A program made the position numbers and the translations under genes. 64,000 nucleotides of DNA, from contig CAVZRW010000016.1 in assembly GCA_963777855.1 (NCBI GenBank), positions 186,001 to 250,000 on the forward strand. The letters are read 5' to 3'. Every line of letters starts with the position of its first letter. Within the stretch, counting starts at the first letter, position 1. The notes beneath the pieces are model-generated. The model was not told the DNA's origin. It was given only the letters and a program-made list of their open reading frames with translations, and ran no database searches. This document shows, piece by piece, positions 1-10,560 of the stretch. Source of the DNA: Prado023 sp963777855. GTDB taxonomy: Bacteria > Actinomycetota > Actinomycetes > S36-B12 > CAIYMF01.

Positions 1-1
1 C

Positions 2-3000
2 CGCCGCGGCCTGGCCGGCGCCCTGCCCGCGCCCGCCTCGCCGCCGGGGGCCGGTCCGGCGCTGCCCGTGCGCGCCGAGGTGGCGGTGCGGGTCGTGGTC
101 AGCGGCGGAGCCGGCGAGGTGACCACGAAGGCGCTGCTGCACGGCCCCGGTGACGTGGTCGGCCTGGACCCCGCCCAGGTGATCCGGATGTACCCGTTGC
201 CCGGCACCACCAACGCCGAGCCCAACTACCTGGCCTGCGTCGACCTCGACGCCCCTGAGCTGCCGTGGCTGTTCACCCCGGTCGGGGTGCCCGGTGACCA
301 GCGGCTGCCCCCGTGGCTGGTGCTCGTCGTCGTCGAGCGCCGGCCCGGCGTCTCGGTCGGCCTGCCCACCGGGGCGCCGCTGCCCCAGCTGCGCATCGAC
401 AGCGGCGCGGCCGCGGAGCTGCCCAGCCTCAGCGACTCGTGGGCCTGGGCCCACGCCCAGCTGCTCGACAGCGACGCCGGGGCCGGTGACCCGGCCGCGA
501 TCGCCGCGGCGCTGACCGCCGCGCCGGACCGCAACGTCGGGCGACTGGTCTGCCCCCGGCGCCTGGTCCCGGGGCGGCAGTGGATCGCGGCCGTCGTGCC
601 CGCGTTCAACGTGGGCGTCATGCGCGGGCTGGGTGTCGAGCCGCCGGCCGACGTGGTGGTCGGCCCCGCCTGGGGGGCGCCTGAGGCGATCACCCTGCCG
701 ATCTACCACCACTGGGAGTTCCAGACCGGGCCTGAGGGCGACTTCGAGTCCCTGGCCCGGCGGATCCGCCCGCACAAGGCGTCGCTGCAGGTGGGCATCG
801 TGCCGATGTACGTCGGCGACGCCGCACCGCCGCTGCGGCTGGCCGCGGCCGAGGACCACGTGCTGGACATGGACGGTGCCCTGCGCGCGCCGGCCGGCTC
901 CGACGGGCGCCTGGCCGACGTGCCGGCCACGCTGGCCGACGGCCTGCAGGAGGTCACCCGCACCCTGGCCGACGCCGCCGACGGCGTGCTCGACGGCCAG
1001 GTGCTCGAGGACGCCTCGCGCCAGCCGGTGGGCCCGCCCGTGCTGGGCTCGGCGCACGTGCGCCGCTGGCAGGTCCGCGACGACGACGCCGACTGGTTCC
1101 GCGAGGTGAACCTCGACCCGCGCGCCCGGGTGGCCGGTGGCCTGGGCGCCGAGGTGGTCCGCGAGAACCAGGAGGACATCGTCAACGCCGCCTGGCAGCA
1201 GGTCGGCGACGTCCTGGCCGCGGAGGCCGCGCTGCAGCGCGCCGCCCTGACCACCTGGGCCGCCCAGGCGTTCCACCGCAGGCACGTGCAGCCGATGCCC
1301 GACGCCCGGCTGCTCGGGCTGGTGGCGCCGATGGCGGCCCGGACCCCGATCGCGTCGCTGAGCATGACCGCCGCCGTGCACGCCTCCTCCCTCCCCGACG
1401 CGGTGCTCGACGCGGGCCTGCGCCGCGCGCTGGCCCCGGCCGGTCGGGCTGTGGCCCGGGTGGCGCGTCGGGTCGGGGTGGCTGCCCCGGCACTGCGCGC
1501 GGGCCTGGTCGCGACGATGGCTGCCGGGGATGAGCGCGTCGACGCCACCCGGTTCGCCCGGCCCGCGCTGGCCGGCGTGCCCGAGGCCGACCTGCGCGGC
1601 GCGGGGGACCTGGCCGCCCTGGGCCTGCCGGCGGTGTTCGCCCGTGAGTCGGTCGAGCGGATCGCCGACCGCGCGGCCGCGCTGGCCGGCACGGCTGAGC
1701 CGGCCCTGGGCGAGCGGCTGGCCGCGCGTGGCGACCTCGCCAGCGTGGGCATGGTCGGCCAGGTGCATGTCGAGGCCGCGCGGCGGCTCTCGGCCGATGC
1801 CGCGCTCAACGTGCGCGCGGCCGTGGATGCCGGGGCCCACGTCGAGTTCCGCACCCTGGCCGTCACCAGCACCGCGGAGGTGCTCGACGGCATCGCCACC
1901 CTCTCGGCCGAGCACGCGGCCGCCGGGCCGGGGCTGGCGTTGCTGGTCGAGGGGCCGATGGTGGACCCGGTGCACGGGGCGCTGGTCGATCGGGCGCCCC
2001 TGGCCGTGGACGTCCTCGACGTGGACCGCGGCGGCCAGCTCGTGGTGCGCACGGAGCCCGGCGCCGCCAACCTCCCGATCGCCACGATCGACCCGAGCCT
2101 GTCGAGCGTCGACCTGGCGGCCACGCTGACCCGGCTGCCGCAGGGCACGCTGCGCCGGCCGGATCCGGCGGCTGCCGTGCCGGTGGCCGGGGCGCCGGTC
2201 GGGCTCGGCCTGCCGATGATCGCGCTGGCCGGGCTCGCGGCCCCCGCCGCCCCGGCCCCCGCCCCTGCGGTGGTGCCCGGACCCGCGCTGAACCCGGTGA
2301 ACGCCGTGCGGATCGACCCGATCCGGGTCAGCCCCGTCCGCGGGCCGATCGGGGGTGCGGCAGGTCCGGGCGCCGTCGTGCGCGGGGTCGGTCGGGGGGT
2401 GGGCCCGGTCCTTGATCCGGGCGTCGGCGGCATCCGGCCGGGGGTCCGCCCTGTCCCCGGCGGGCTCGGTGGGCTCCCCGGCGGCCCAGTGGCGCCCAGT
2501 CGGCGGCCCGGTCGGCGGCCCGGTGGTGGGCCCCGTGGTGATCCCCGAGCCTGTCGTCACCCCGCCGGTGGTCGTCCCCGCACCGCCCGCCGGGCCGCAG
2601 CCGCCCACCCTGGTGATGCCCCCGCTGATCCGGGACCCGGGCGCCATCGCCCGGCTGCAGGGGGCGCTGGCCGACCATGTGAGCGCGACGCTGCTGGCAG
2701 TGGCCACGCCGGTGGCCACCCTCGTGCCCTACGACCTCGCCGGGTCGATGACCACCGTGCGCGAGCGCACCGTGCCGGGCCTGGCCCAGGCGCTTCGCCG
2801 CGACTCGCTGGTCGCCCTCGGCGGCCGGGTCGTCGGCCGGTGGGCGCTGCCCGTCGAGCACCGCGTGGACGGGTGGTGGGCCACCAGCCAGGTGGACCGG
2901 ATCATGGCCTACCCGACCTTCCCGGTGGCCGCCTACGAGTACCTGGCCCGCTACGACCGCACCCGGTTCTGCCCCGGGGTCGACGAGATCCCGCCGGACT

Positions 3001-3701
3001 CGGTCACGCTGCTGGAGACCAACCCGCGGTTCATCGCCTCCTTCATGGTCGGGCTGAACCACGAGACCAACCGCGAGCTGCTGTGGCGCGGCTACCCGAC
3101 CGACAGTCGCGGCACCCCGTTCCGGCACTTCTGGTCCCGCCTGGACGGCCGTGCCGACATCGAGCCCATCCACGGGTGGCGGCTGGGCGACCTTGCGCAC
3201 CAGACCACCGACCCGAAGGGCAACCTCGTGCTGCTGCTGCGCGGGGACCTGCTGCGCCGCTACCCGAACACGATCGTGCTGGCGATGCGCTCGACCCCGG
3301 CGGGACGGCCCAGCCGCGAGCCCGCCGACCTCGTGCACCCGATCTTCGCCGGGCGCTTCGACCCGGATGTGAGCTTCTTCGGCTTCCCGCTGCAGGACAC
3401 CGACCTCGAGGCCGGCGACGGCTACTTCTTCGCCCTCATGGAGCCGGTGACCGAGCCCCGGTTCGGCCTCGACGAGACCGCCGCGAAGGCGGTGCCCGGC
3501 CCGCGCTCCTGGTCCGATGTCGGCTGGGGTGACACCGGGATCGAGCCCGGCGGCCACCTCGGGGCCCCTGCGATGGCCGCGCTGTCGCTTCCCCCGGCCC
3601 CGACCGCCGCCGACTCGGTGGCCGAGGCCCTGTTCCAGCGGCCGTTCGCCCTGTACGTCCACGCCAAGCACCTGGTGACCCCGTTGCCGGTGCAGAAGTA
3701 G
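2..3701 (+). CDS. Giant protein of unknown function, first of three (5' partial, apparent frameshift)
   Basis: The frame is open from the window edge, so the true start lies to the left. About 830 residues are read in frame 2 up to roughly 2490; the coherent protein then continues in frame 3 to the TAG at 3699-3701. Both frames stay open across a Gly/Pro-rich stretch, but the Trp/Tyr-rich C-terminal part makes sense only in frame 3. One extra base near 2485-2515 would explain this. Parts seen: an Ala/Val-rich N-terminal region, a Pro/Gly/Val linker (about 2245-2600) and a C-terminal domain of about 360 residues with patches such as GLNHETNRELLWRGYPTD near 3055. No signal peptide or membrane segment is visible in the part present. 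The next gene follows after 15 bp. The function is not recognised; the C-terminal patches look conserved, but I cannot name a family. Confidence 0.75.
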
Positions 3702-3716
3702 GCCCGGAGGATTCCG

Positions 3717-6700
3717 ATGCCCGACCTCGACCTGACCCGCCTGGCCCGCACCCGGGCCAGCGTGGCCGACGGCCAGGACCGGCTGCGCGGCCTGGTCCTG
3801 GACGCCGCGGACGCCCAGCGCCGCCGTGACGTGGCGATGGCCCGCGGCGACGAGGCGGCGCTCTCCGACGCGGTCGCCGAACTGGCCCAGCTGGCCCGTG
3901 AGCAGGCCAAGGTGGCCAAGGGTGAGCGGGCCGACCGTGAGAAGCTGCTGGGCCTGTCCGACAAGCTGCTCGGGCGGCGCACACCGGAACAGCTCGTGGC
4001 CACCCTGGCCGGCGAGGTGCCGGTGCTGATGCTGCCCGCCCGGCTGGAGACGCGGTTCTCGGCCGGCGGCCAGCAGCTCGACGTGCGCGTGTTCCCCGAC
4101 CAGGTGCACGTGACCGCCCACGACCCCGCCCTGACCGCCGACGAGCTCGCCGGGCTGACCTGGTACTGGGAGCACCGCTGGCCCGAGCCCGACAGCGCTG
4201 TGCGCGCCGACGAGGCCTGGGCGGGGCTCACCGCCCGGATCCGACCCGGGCGGGCTGCGTTCGTGGTCCGCGCCTACCCACCGACCAACCTCGGGGCGGG
4301 CGCGTCGCCCCGGTTCGCCGACCCCCCGTTGCGGGCCAGCCAGTGGAGTGCGGCCGCCCGAGCCGGCCTGCTGCCGGACCGTTGGTGCGTGCTGGGGTTC
4401 CGGCTCGACGGCGGGGGTCGGCACAGCGAGGTGTTCCGCGTCTGGGGCCGGGCGGTGCCCGACGCCCTGGCCGCCGGTCCGGGCAACGCCCTCGGGGCGC
4501 CCGCCGCGGCCGGTGGGCTGCCCGACGACCCGGAGCTGCTGTGGCTGCGCGACCCGGACGCGGCCGCAGCGGTGGGGATGCTGGTCACGGTCCGCCAGGC
4601 CGACTGCGTGGCGGGGTTCCAGCTGGCCCGCGGGGTCGACCGGCTGGTCGCCCTCGGCGTGGACTGGACGCTGCCCCCGGCACAGGCCGCCGACGCCGTC
4701 GAGGCGCACCTGCAGTCGCACGCCGACGAGGGACACCTGGCGTTCGTGCCCCAGGGCGTGCCGACCAACTCCACCGGCACCACCCGCAGTGCGTTCTCCA
4801 CGGACCCCGCGGTGGCCCGCGAGGTGCTCGCCCCGCACCGCACGCCCGCCCCGGCGACCGGCAGCGCCTCGGCGGTGACCCGCCAGGCGCTCGGCCTGCC
4901 GGGGCACGCCCTGGACCAGGTGCCCGGCGCCGACCTGCTGGAGCAGCGCTGGCAGCGCGCACTGCTGCAGGCCCTGTGGCCCGCGACCGGCGGGTACTAC
5001 CTGACCGAGATGCTCGACCCGGTGGCCGAGGACCCCGCGACGAACGCGGCCCTGCGCCGGCACGTGGTCGCCGACCTGCGCGCCTCCGGCCCGGTGCCGA
5101 CACTGCGCGTCGGGGCCCAGCCCTACGGGGTGCTGCCGGTGACTGACCGGGCCCGCTACGCGCCCTCGGGGCGCACGCGCGCCGAGGCCGACGTGCGACG
5201 CGTCGGCGAGGCGGTGCGCCGGTTGGCCGAGCCGCTGGTCGCCCAGGTGCCCCGGCTGGCCCAGGTCCGCGGCCGCGGCGACGTCGACGACGTGCTGCTG
5301 GCGCTGCTTGCCCGCACCCCCGTGGCCTGGTCGCTGACCTTCCGCCAGCTCGTCGGGCCCGTCCAGCGCCGCGCGATGAGCGTCTACTGGGACAAGATCG
5401 CGGCCTTCCAGCGCGACATCACGGCCACGCTGCTCGCCGAGCTCGGCTGCTACACCATGACCCTGCTGTCGGAGCTCACGCACGACGCGCACGACCACCC
5501 GCTGGATGTGCCCCTCGTCCTGCGCGCGGAGGGCCAGGGCTGGGGCACCGGCTACCTGGGCGAGATCCGCGAGCTGGTGACCCGATCCGACGGCCGGCTG
5601 ATCCTCGACGGCCGCCAGGACGCGACCGCCCTGCTCGAGGCCCTGCTGGCCTGCGCCGCGGTGCGCGACCTCGACGCGGCCGGCAAGGGGATGACGACGA
5701 AGGTGCAGGCCATCCTGTCGCTGTCCCCGGAGTTCACCTCGATGCTGGCGCGCTCCTCCGAGCGCGTGCCGTACTCGCTGCGGGTGGAGTCGGCGGTGGC
5801 CGCACCCGCCGGTGCTGCCGGGGGAGCGGTGCCCGTGCCGCAGACCCCGGCCGAGCTGTCCCGGACCGTCCTACCGGCGCTGACCGGGGCCTCGACGTTG
5901 GCCCAGGCCGTCTCCCAGCGACTGGCCAGCACCCCCGACCTGTGGCTGCTGGCCGACCAGCCCGATGACCCGCTGGCCCAGCTCGCGGCGTTCACGACCG
6001 CCGTGGAGGAGCTGGCCGGCGCCCCCGCCGACCAGCTCGAGTGGGCCTTCCGCGGCACGCTCGACCTGTACTCGACCCGCCTCGACGCGTGGATCACCTC
6101 GCTGGCCACCGCCCGCCTGGCCCAGCACCGCGGGAAGGCCCCCCAGGGCCTGCACGTCGGCGGCTGGGCCGTCGTGGAGGACCTGCGCCCCGACGTCGGT
6201 CCGGCCGCCGAGAGCCTGGGCTTCGTCCACGCCCCCTCGTTGGCCCAGGCGGCGAGCGTCGCCGTGCTGCGCAGCGCGCGGCTGAGCCACGTCGGCGACG
6301 ACGGCGCGGTGTTCGACCTGGACCTGACCTCGGCCCGCGTGCGCCACGCCCTGCGGATCCTCGAGGGGGTCGCCGCCGGCCAGCGGCTGGCCGCCCTGCT
6401 CGGGTACCGGTTCGAACGGATGCTCCAGGACCGCGACCTGACGCTGGCCCGCTGGATCCTGCCGCTTCGCCTGCAGTGCCCGCTGCGCAGCGACCGCCCG
6501 GAGCGCACCGACCGACCGCCGGCGACCCAGCCCTGGGCGGGCAACGGTCCCGACGAGCCGGTCGAGTCGGTGGCCGCCCGTGACGTGGTGGACGGGGTTG
6601 CCCTGCTGGCCCGGTGGGCCGCCGACGGCCCCGGCCTGCTCGCGGCCGCCGGCGTGCTGGCCGGTGACCGTGCGGCAGTCGGGCAGGTGCTCGACGCGCT

Positions 6701-8525
6701 GGCCTCGATCGCCGATGCCGTCAGCGACGTGCTGGTCTCCGAGGCCGTCCACCAGGCCACCTCGGGCAACCTCGAGCGGGCCGGCGCCGCGCTGGCCGCC
6801 CACGACCGGCAGGGCCCGCCGCCGGACCCGCAGTTCGTGCGCACCCCACGCGCGGGGCAGACCCTGGCCCACCGCGTCGGGCTCTGGCTGGCCGCCGACG
6901 CGACCGACCCGGCACCCGGCTGGGCCGCCGACGTGCGCAGCGCCGCCGAGCCCCGACTGGACCGCTGGCTGGGCCTGGTCCTGGGCGAGCCGGGGCAGTG
7001 GGCGGTGCACGCACGGCTGGTGACCGAGCGCCCCGGCGACCCGGGTGCCGTGCCGCCGGTCCCGGCGCAGGCCCCGGTCGAGGTCGACCTCGACCCACTC
7101 GACCTGAGCAAGGTCACCAGCGGCGCCGCGGGTGCGATGTCAGCCCTGAGCGTGGTGCTGGCCGCCCGTCGGCCGGGCACCGGGCAGGCCAGCGAGCTCG
7201 AGGCGCGCCTGGCCGTCCTGTTCGCGGCCGCGGCGCGCGCCGGCGGGGCCGAGTTCGGCGCCCACGAGCGCATCGAGCTGGCGGACGCGGACCTGGACGG
7301 GTTGCGCGACCTGGCCGGATGGGCCGCTGAGGTCGTGGGCGCCGCCCCGCTGGGTGCGGCCGACCTCACGGACTCCGCCGACCTTGGGGGGGCCCCGAGG
7401 CGTCCGGCGACGACCGCCGTCGCCGAGGTGCGCACCCGAGCCGCCGCGGTGGCAGACGACGTCGGCACCCTGCTGCGCGACCTCGACGTAGCCCGAGCCC
7501 GGCTCACCGCCCGCCCGGACGACCCCGACCGGGCCGAGGCCCTCGCCGGGGCGATGCTCGCCCTGGCGCCCGTCGCCGGCCTGGACGCGATCCCCTCCCC
7601 GCACCTGCTCGACCTCGCGGCACAGGCCGACGCGCTGTCGGCCCAGGTCACCTCGCGGATCGCGGCGGTCACGGCCCTGCCCCCCGCCCCCGGGGCGGGC
7701 GCCCCCAGCGAGTCGGTGCTCGACCAGCCCGCGGAGGACGCCGAGCTGGTACGGGCGCGCACCGTGGTCCGCGTGCTGCTCGGCAACGCCCAGCCGTTCC
7801 TGCCCGTGCTGCGCCCGACCGACCCGGCGCGCCTGGCCGCGCCGCTGGGCGCCCGCGAGGCCCTGCTCGGCGGTGCCGCGGGCGACCCGGGAGCGGTGGC
7901 GGCCTGGCTGCACCGGGCGGCGCTGGTCCGCCCTGGCCTCGACCCGCTCTCAGCGCTGCTCATGGGCGCCGAGGCTGCCGGTGCCGACGTGCCCGGTGCG
8001 CTGCGAGTCGTCCAGCTGCCCCACCAGGCCGGGCGCACCTGGGTCGCCCTGCCGTTCGGGTCCGAGGGCCCGCCGGTGCCCGGCACCGTCGGCATCGTCC
8101 TGCACGCCCCCGACGGGCTGGACCCGGCCGCCGGCGGCTCCGGGGTTGTCCTCGACGCCTGGTCCGAGACGGTCCCGGAGGCCAGTGAGACCACGGCCGT
8201 GACCTTCCACTACGACGCGCCCGGCGCCCGCGCACCGCAGACGATGCTGCTGGCCGTGCACCCGGACCCCGACCCGGCCACCTGGGACTTCGAGGCGCTC
8301 GTGGGCTGCGTGCACGAGGCGATGGACCTCGCCCGGCTGCGCACGCTCGGGCCCAAGGAGCTGGCGGCGTTCAGCACGTTCCTGCCCGCGCTGTACCTGC
8401 CCGACGCCTACTCGCGCGACACCCCGGGCCTGCACCTGCGCGAGCTGCTGGACAACGTGCGCGCGCTGCGGGCCGGTGGCCTGATCGGTGACCACGTGCT
8501 CGGGAAGGGAAGCGCCCATGCCTGA
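3717..8525 (+). CDS. Giant protein of unknown function, second of three (1602 aa)
   Basis: A 1602-residue protein starting at ATG 3717, with GGAGG at 3706-3710 in a good position. Residues 1-90 are charged and Ala/Leu-rich and probably helical. LPARLETRF near residue 105 begins a long mixed region, TLRVGAQPYGVLPV lies near residue 461, and a region near 1430 contains LPHQAGRTWVALPFG. No signal peptide, membrane helix, Walker motif or protease motif was seen. It lies 15 bp after the first giant gene and overlaps the third by 8 bp, so the three are very likely one operon and possibly one complex. The alternating alpha-helical and Trp/Tyr-rich stretches suggest a multidomain structural protein, but this is inference. 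No family name can be given with confidence. Confidence 0.85.
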   Translation: MPDLDLTRLARTRASVADGQDRLRGLVLDAADAQRRRDVAMARGDEAALSDAVAELAQLAREQAKVAKGERADREKLLGLSDKLLGRRTPEQLVATLAGEVPVLMLPARLETRFSAGGQQLDVRVFPDQVHVTAHDPALTADELAGLTWYWEHRWPEPDSAVRADEAWAGLTARIRPGRAAFVVRAYPPTNLGAGASPRFADPPLRASQWSAAARAGLLPDRWCVLGFRLDGGGRHSEVFRVWGRAVPDALAAGPGNALGAPAAAGGLPDDPELLWLRDPDAAAAVGMLVTVRQADCVAGFQLARGVDRLVALGVDWTLPPAQAADAVEAHLQSHADEGHLAFVPQGVPTNSTGTTRSAFSTDPAVAREVLAPHRTPAPATGSASAVTRQALGLPGHALDQVPGADLLEQRWQRALLQALWPATGGYYLTEMLDPVAEDPATNAALRRHVVADLRASGPVPTLRVGAQPYGVLPVTDRARYAPSGRTRAEADVRRVGEAVRRLAEPLVAQVPRLAQVRGRGDVDDVLLALLARTPVAWSLTFRQLVGPVQRRAMSVYWDKIAAFQRDITATLLAELGCYTMTLLSELTHDAHDHPLDVPLVLRAEGQGWGTGYLGEIRELVTRSDGRLILDGRQDATALLEALLACAAVRDLDAAGKGMTTKVQAILSLSPEFTSMLARSSERVPYSLRVESAVAAPAGAAGGAVPVPQTPAELSRTVLPALTGASTLAQAVSQRLASTPDLWLLADQPDDPLAQLAAFTTAVEELAGAPADQLEWAFRGTLDLYSTRLDAWITSLATARLAQHRGKAPQGLHVGGWAVVEDLRPDVGPAAESLGFVHAPSLAQAASVAVLRSARLSHVGDDGAVFDLDLTSARVRHALRILEGVAAGQRLAALLGYRFERMLQDRDLTLARWILPLRLQCPLRSDRPERTDRPPATQPWAGNGPDEPVESVAARDVVDGVALLARWAADGPGLLAAAGVLAGDRAAVGQVLDALASIADAVSDVLVSEAVHQATSGNLERAGAALAAHDRQGPPPDPQFVRTPRAGQTLAHRVGLWLAADATDPAPGWAADVRSAAEPRLDRWLGLVLGEPGQWAVHARLVTERPGDPGAVPPVPAQAPVEVDLDPLDLSKVTSGAAGAMSALSVVLAARRPGTGQASELEARLAVLFAAAARAGGAEFGAHERIELADADLDGLRDLAGWAAEVVGAAPLGAADLTDSADLGGAPRRPATTAVAEVRTRAAAVADDVGTLLRDLDVARARLTARPDDPDRAEALAGAMLALAPVAGLDAIPSPHLLDLAAQADALSAQVTSRIAAVTALPPAPGAGAPSESVLDQPAEDAELVRARTVVRVLLGNAQPFLPVLRPTDPARLAAPLGAREALLGGAAGDPGAVAAWLHRAALVRPGLDPLSALLMGAEAAGADVPGALRVVQLPHQAGRTWVALPFGSEGPPVPGTVGIVLHAPDGLDPAAGGSGVVLDAWSETVPEASETTAVTFHYDAPGARAPQTMLLAVHPDPDPATWDFEALVGCVHEAMDLARLRTLGPKELAAFSTFLPALYLPDAYSRDTPGLHLRELLDNVRALRAGGLIGDHVLGKGSAHA

Positions 8526-10386
8526 CTGGACCGTCATGGCGGTGGCCCTGGCCGCCGAGCTGAAGCTGGTGCAGGCCAAGCCGGCGATCCCGACCTGGTC
8601 GCGGCTGGAGCCGATGAGCCTGACCACCGGGGACCTGACCCCCGGGGTGCAGGCACTGGTGGCCGACCCCCTGTGGATGCTGGGCCGGCAGTGGCAGTTC
8701 GACGAGCTGCGCGGGGAGGACGGCGGCTCTCCGATCCAGGCGACGGTGATGGGCGAGTCGGCCCCGTTCACGCGGTTCCACGCCTCGGGGACCGCCGAGT
8801 CGCGCACCGAGGCCTCGGCGGCCGCTGACTCCGTGGCGCTGCCCGCCCCCGACCAGGCCGGTTCTGTCCCCCTCGAGGCGCAGGTGGAGGCCGAGGTGCC
8901 GCACGTGCTGCCGGTGCGCCTGCGTGCCCAGGTGGGGTCGCAGCTGGTCCGCATGCTGCGCGGCGCCGGGCTGACCGCCCTGGCCGATGCAGCCCCCGGT
9001 GCGTTCGGCTTCCCCGAGGCGCCCGGCGGGGCCCGGGAGGCCGGGGCACAGGGCGCCTCCGCTGCCCGGCTGCGGCTGGTGGCCGGCCGGGTTCCGGACG
9101 GCGCCGCCGCGGCGGAGGCGTGCGCCGCGCTGGTCGGGGCCGATGGGGTCCTCGGCGCGCTGCCCGACCCGCTGGCGGGGGTGACGGGCGGGCGCACGGC
9201 CAAGGCGGTGAAGGTCGTGGACGCATGGCTGGCGTGGTCGCGGGACCTGCTCGCCTCTCCCACGGGGCGCAGTTGGGACCCGCACCGCCTCGAGTACTCC
9301 TTCGAGGTGCAGGCCGAGCTGTCCGACGGCCCGGTCGTGCTCGACGTGGCCGAGTACACAGGCGGCACGCTCGACTGGTTCCACGGTGACCTGGCCGGGG
9401 CCCCGCGGCTCGGGCCGGCCGGAGCCGCCCACGCCGATCCCCGCCCCCTGGCCGACACGACCATGCCGACCCCGGTGCGCTTCGCGGGCATGCCCAGCGA
9501 CCGGCTGTTCGCCTTCGAGGACGCCGCGGTGTACCTCGGCGGGGTGGAGGCCGGGCGCACCGACCTGGCCCGCCTCGCGGTGGCCGAGTTCGCGCTGGCC
9601 TATGGCGTCGACTGGTTCCAGCTGCCGATCGTGCTGCCGTACGGCTCAGCCACCCGGTTCGACCATGTCCGCGTGGTCGACACCTTCGGCGTCGTCGTCG
9701 AGGTGCGGGCCTCCAAGGAGTCCACCTCGCCGGGCTGGACCGCGTTCCAGTCCACCCCGGTGACCGACGCCGGGCGCCTGGCCGACGTGTTCGTGCTCGC
9801 CCCCACGGTCGCGACCGTGCTCGAGGGTCCACCCTTGGAGGAGGTGGCGCTGTTCCGCGACGAGATGGCCAACCTGGTGTGGGGCGTCGAGCGGATCGTG
9901 CCCGACGGGCTCACCGGGGAGCCGGTGGACCGGGCCCGGGCCGCCGCCCGCGTCTCGCTGCGCCAGCCGGCCCCGGATCCGGACCTCATGGCCGACGCGC
10001 AGCTCGTCTACCGGCTCATGACGCCCGTGCCGGAGAACTGGATCCCGTTCGTCGCCTTCCGCGAGGACCCGGCGGCCACCCGCGCCCACCATGTGCTCGA
10101 GCGCCGGCCGATGCTGAGGTTCGGCGAGGACGGCACGGCCGAGCTGGTCAACCCGCTCGGCACGATCCTGCTCACCGCCGACGACGCCGACCCAGCCACC
10201 GACCGGCTGCGGATCGCCGAGGAGGAGGTGCCCCGGGACGGGGTGGTCGTCACCCGCACCTTCCAGGCCGCGCGCACCGTCGGCGGGGGCAGCGTGCTGT
10301 GGATCGGTCGCCGGGTGCGCACCGGCCAGGGCGAGGGGGCCAGCGGCCTGCGCTTCGACACCGCCCTGCCCCCCGGCGGGATGTGA
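8518..10386 (+). CDS. Large protein of unknown function, third of three (622 aa)
   Basis: Starts at ATG 8518, inside the end of the preceding gene (its stop is at 8523-8525). A purine-rich stretch GGGAAGGGAAG just upstream serves as ribosome binding site, so an earlier in-frame start at 8488 is less likely. The 622-residue product has a striking N-terminal motif, LVADPLWMLGRQWQFDEL, at about residues 47-64, followed by GEDGGSPI. Further on come an acidic Ala-rich middle and a C-terminal half with FQLPIVLPYGS (about residue 368) and GEPVDRARAA. Proteins with this WMLGRQWQF-type motif recur as large uncharacterised proteins in other bacteria, to my recollection. No signal peptide or membrane segment is visible. 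The 8-bp overlap implies translational coupling, so the partner proteins are probably needed in fixed ratio. Confidence 0.85.
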   Translation: MPDWTVMAVALAAELKLVQAKPAIPTWSRLEPMSLTTGDLTPGVQALVADPLWMLGRQWQFDELRGEDGGSPIQATVMGESAPFTRFHASGTAESRTEASAAADSVALPAPDQAGSVPLEAQVEAEVPHVLPVRLRAQVGSQLVRMLRGAGLTALADAAPGAFGFPEAPGGAREAGAQGASAARLRLVAGRVPDGAAAAEACAALVGADGVLGALPDPLAGVTGGRTAKAVKVVDAWLAWSRDLLASPTGRSWDPHRLEYSFEVQAELSDGPVVLDVAEYTGGTLDWFHGDLAGAPRLGPAGAAHADPRPLADTTMPTPVRFAGMPSDRLFAFEDAAVYLGGVEAGRTDLARLAVAEFALAYGVDWFQLPIVLPYGSATRFDHVRVVDTFGVVVEVRASKESTSPGWTAFQSTPVTDAGRLADVFVLAPTVATVLEGPPLEEVALFRDEMANLVWGVERIVPDGLTGEPVDRARAAARVSLRQPAPDPDLMADAQLVYRLMTPVPENWIPFVAFREDPAATRAHHVLERRPMLRFGEDGTAELVNPLGTILLTADDADPATDRLRIAEEEVPRDGVVVTRTFQAARTVGGGSVLWIGRRVRTGQGEGASGLRFDTALPPGGM

Positions 10387-10518
10387 CCCCCGGCGGGCTG
10401 CACCCGCCACCCTGCGCACCCTCGCACCCGCCCCACCCTCCGCCCGGGCCCGCCGCCTGCAGCCCCCGCGATCCGCCTTCCCGGACTCGGGGCCTTCGCA
10501 GAAGCGGAGCGCGCGGCA

Positions 10519-10543
10519 CTTCTCCGCCGATTCGGCGGAGAAG
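10519..10543. terminator. Bidirectional hairpin terminator candidate
   Basis: A perfect 11-bp inverted repeat (CTTCTCCGCCG and its complement) with a 3-nt ATT loop, between the convergent ends of the giant-gene module (stop at 10386) and the lectin gene (stop at 10561). There is no T-run, as is usual in very GC-rich actinobacteria. It is symmetric, so it could serve both strands. Confidence 0.65.
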
Positions 10544-10560
10544 TCAGGCGCTCGTGGCCG

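Noticed and set aside
2328..8202. Long open frames on both strands over the giant genes (for example minus 2328-5498 and 5552-8194)
   Set aside because: They arise from the G/C-rich third positions of the real genes; their products are Arg/Pro/Ala-rich with no domain, and no start has a binding site.
1..10386. Contractile injection or phage tail cluster
   Set aside because: No sheath, tube, baseplate, spike or AAA ATPase gene is visible in the window; the idea remains only a test for the genes to the left.
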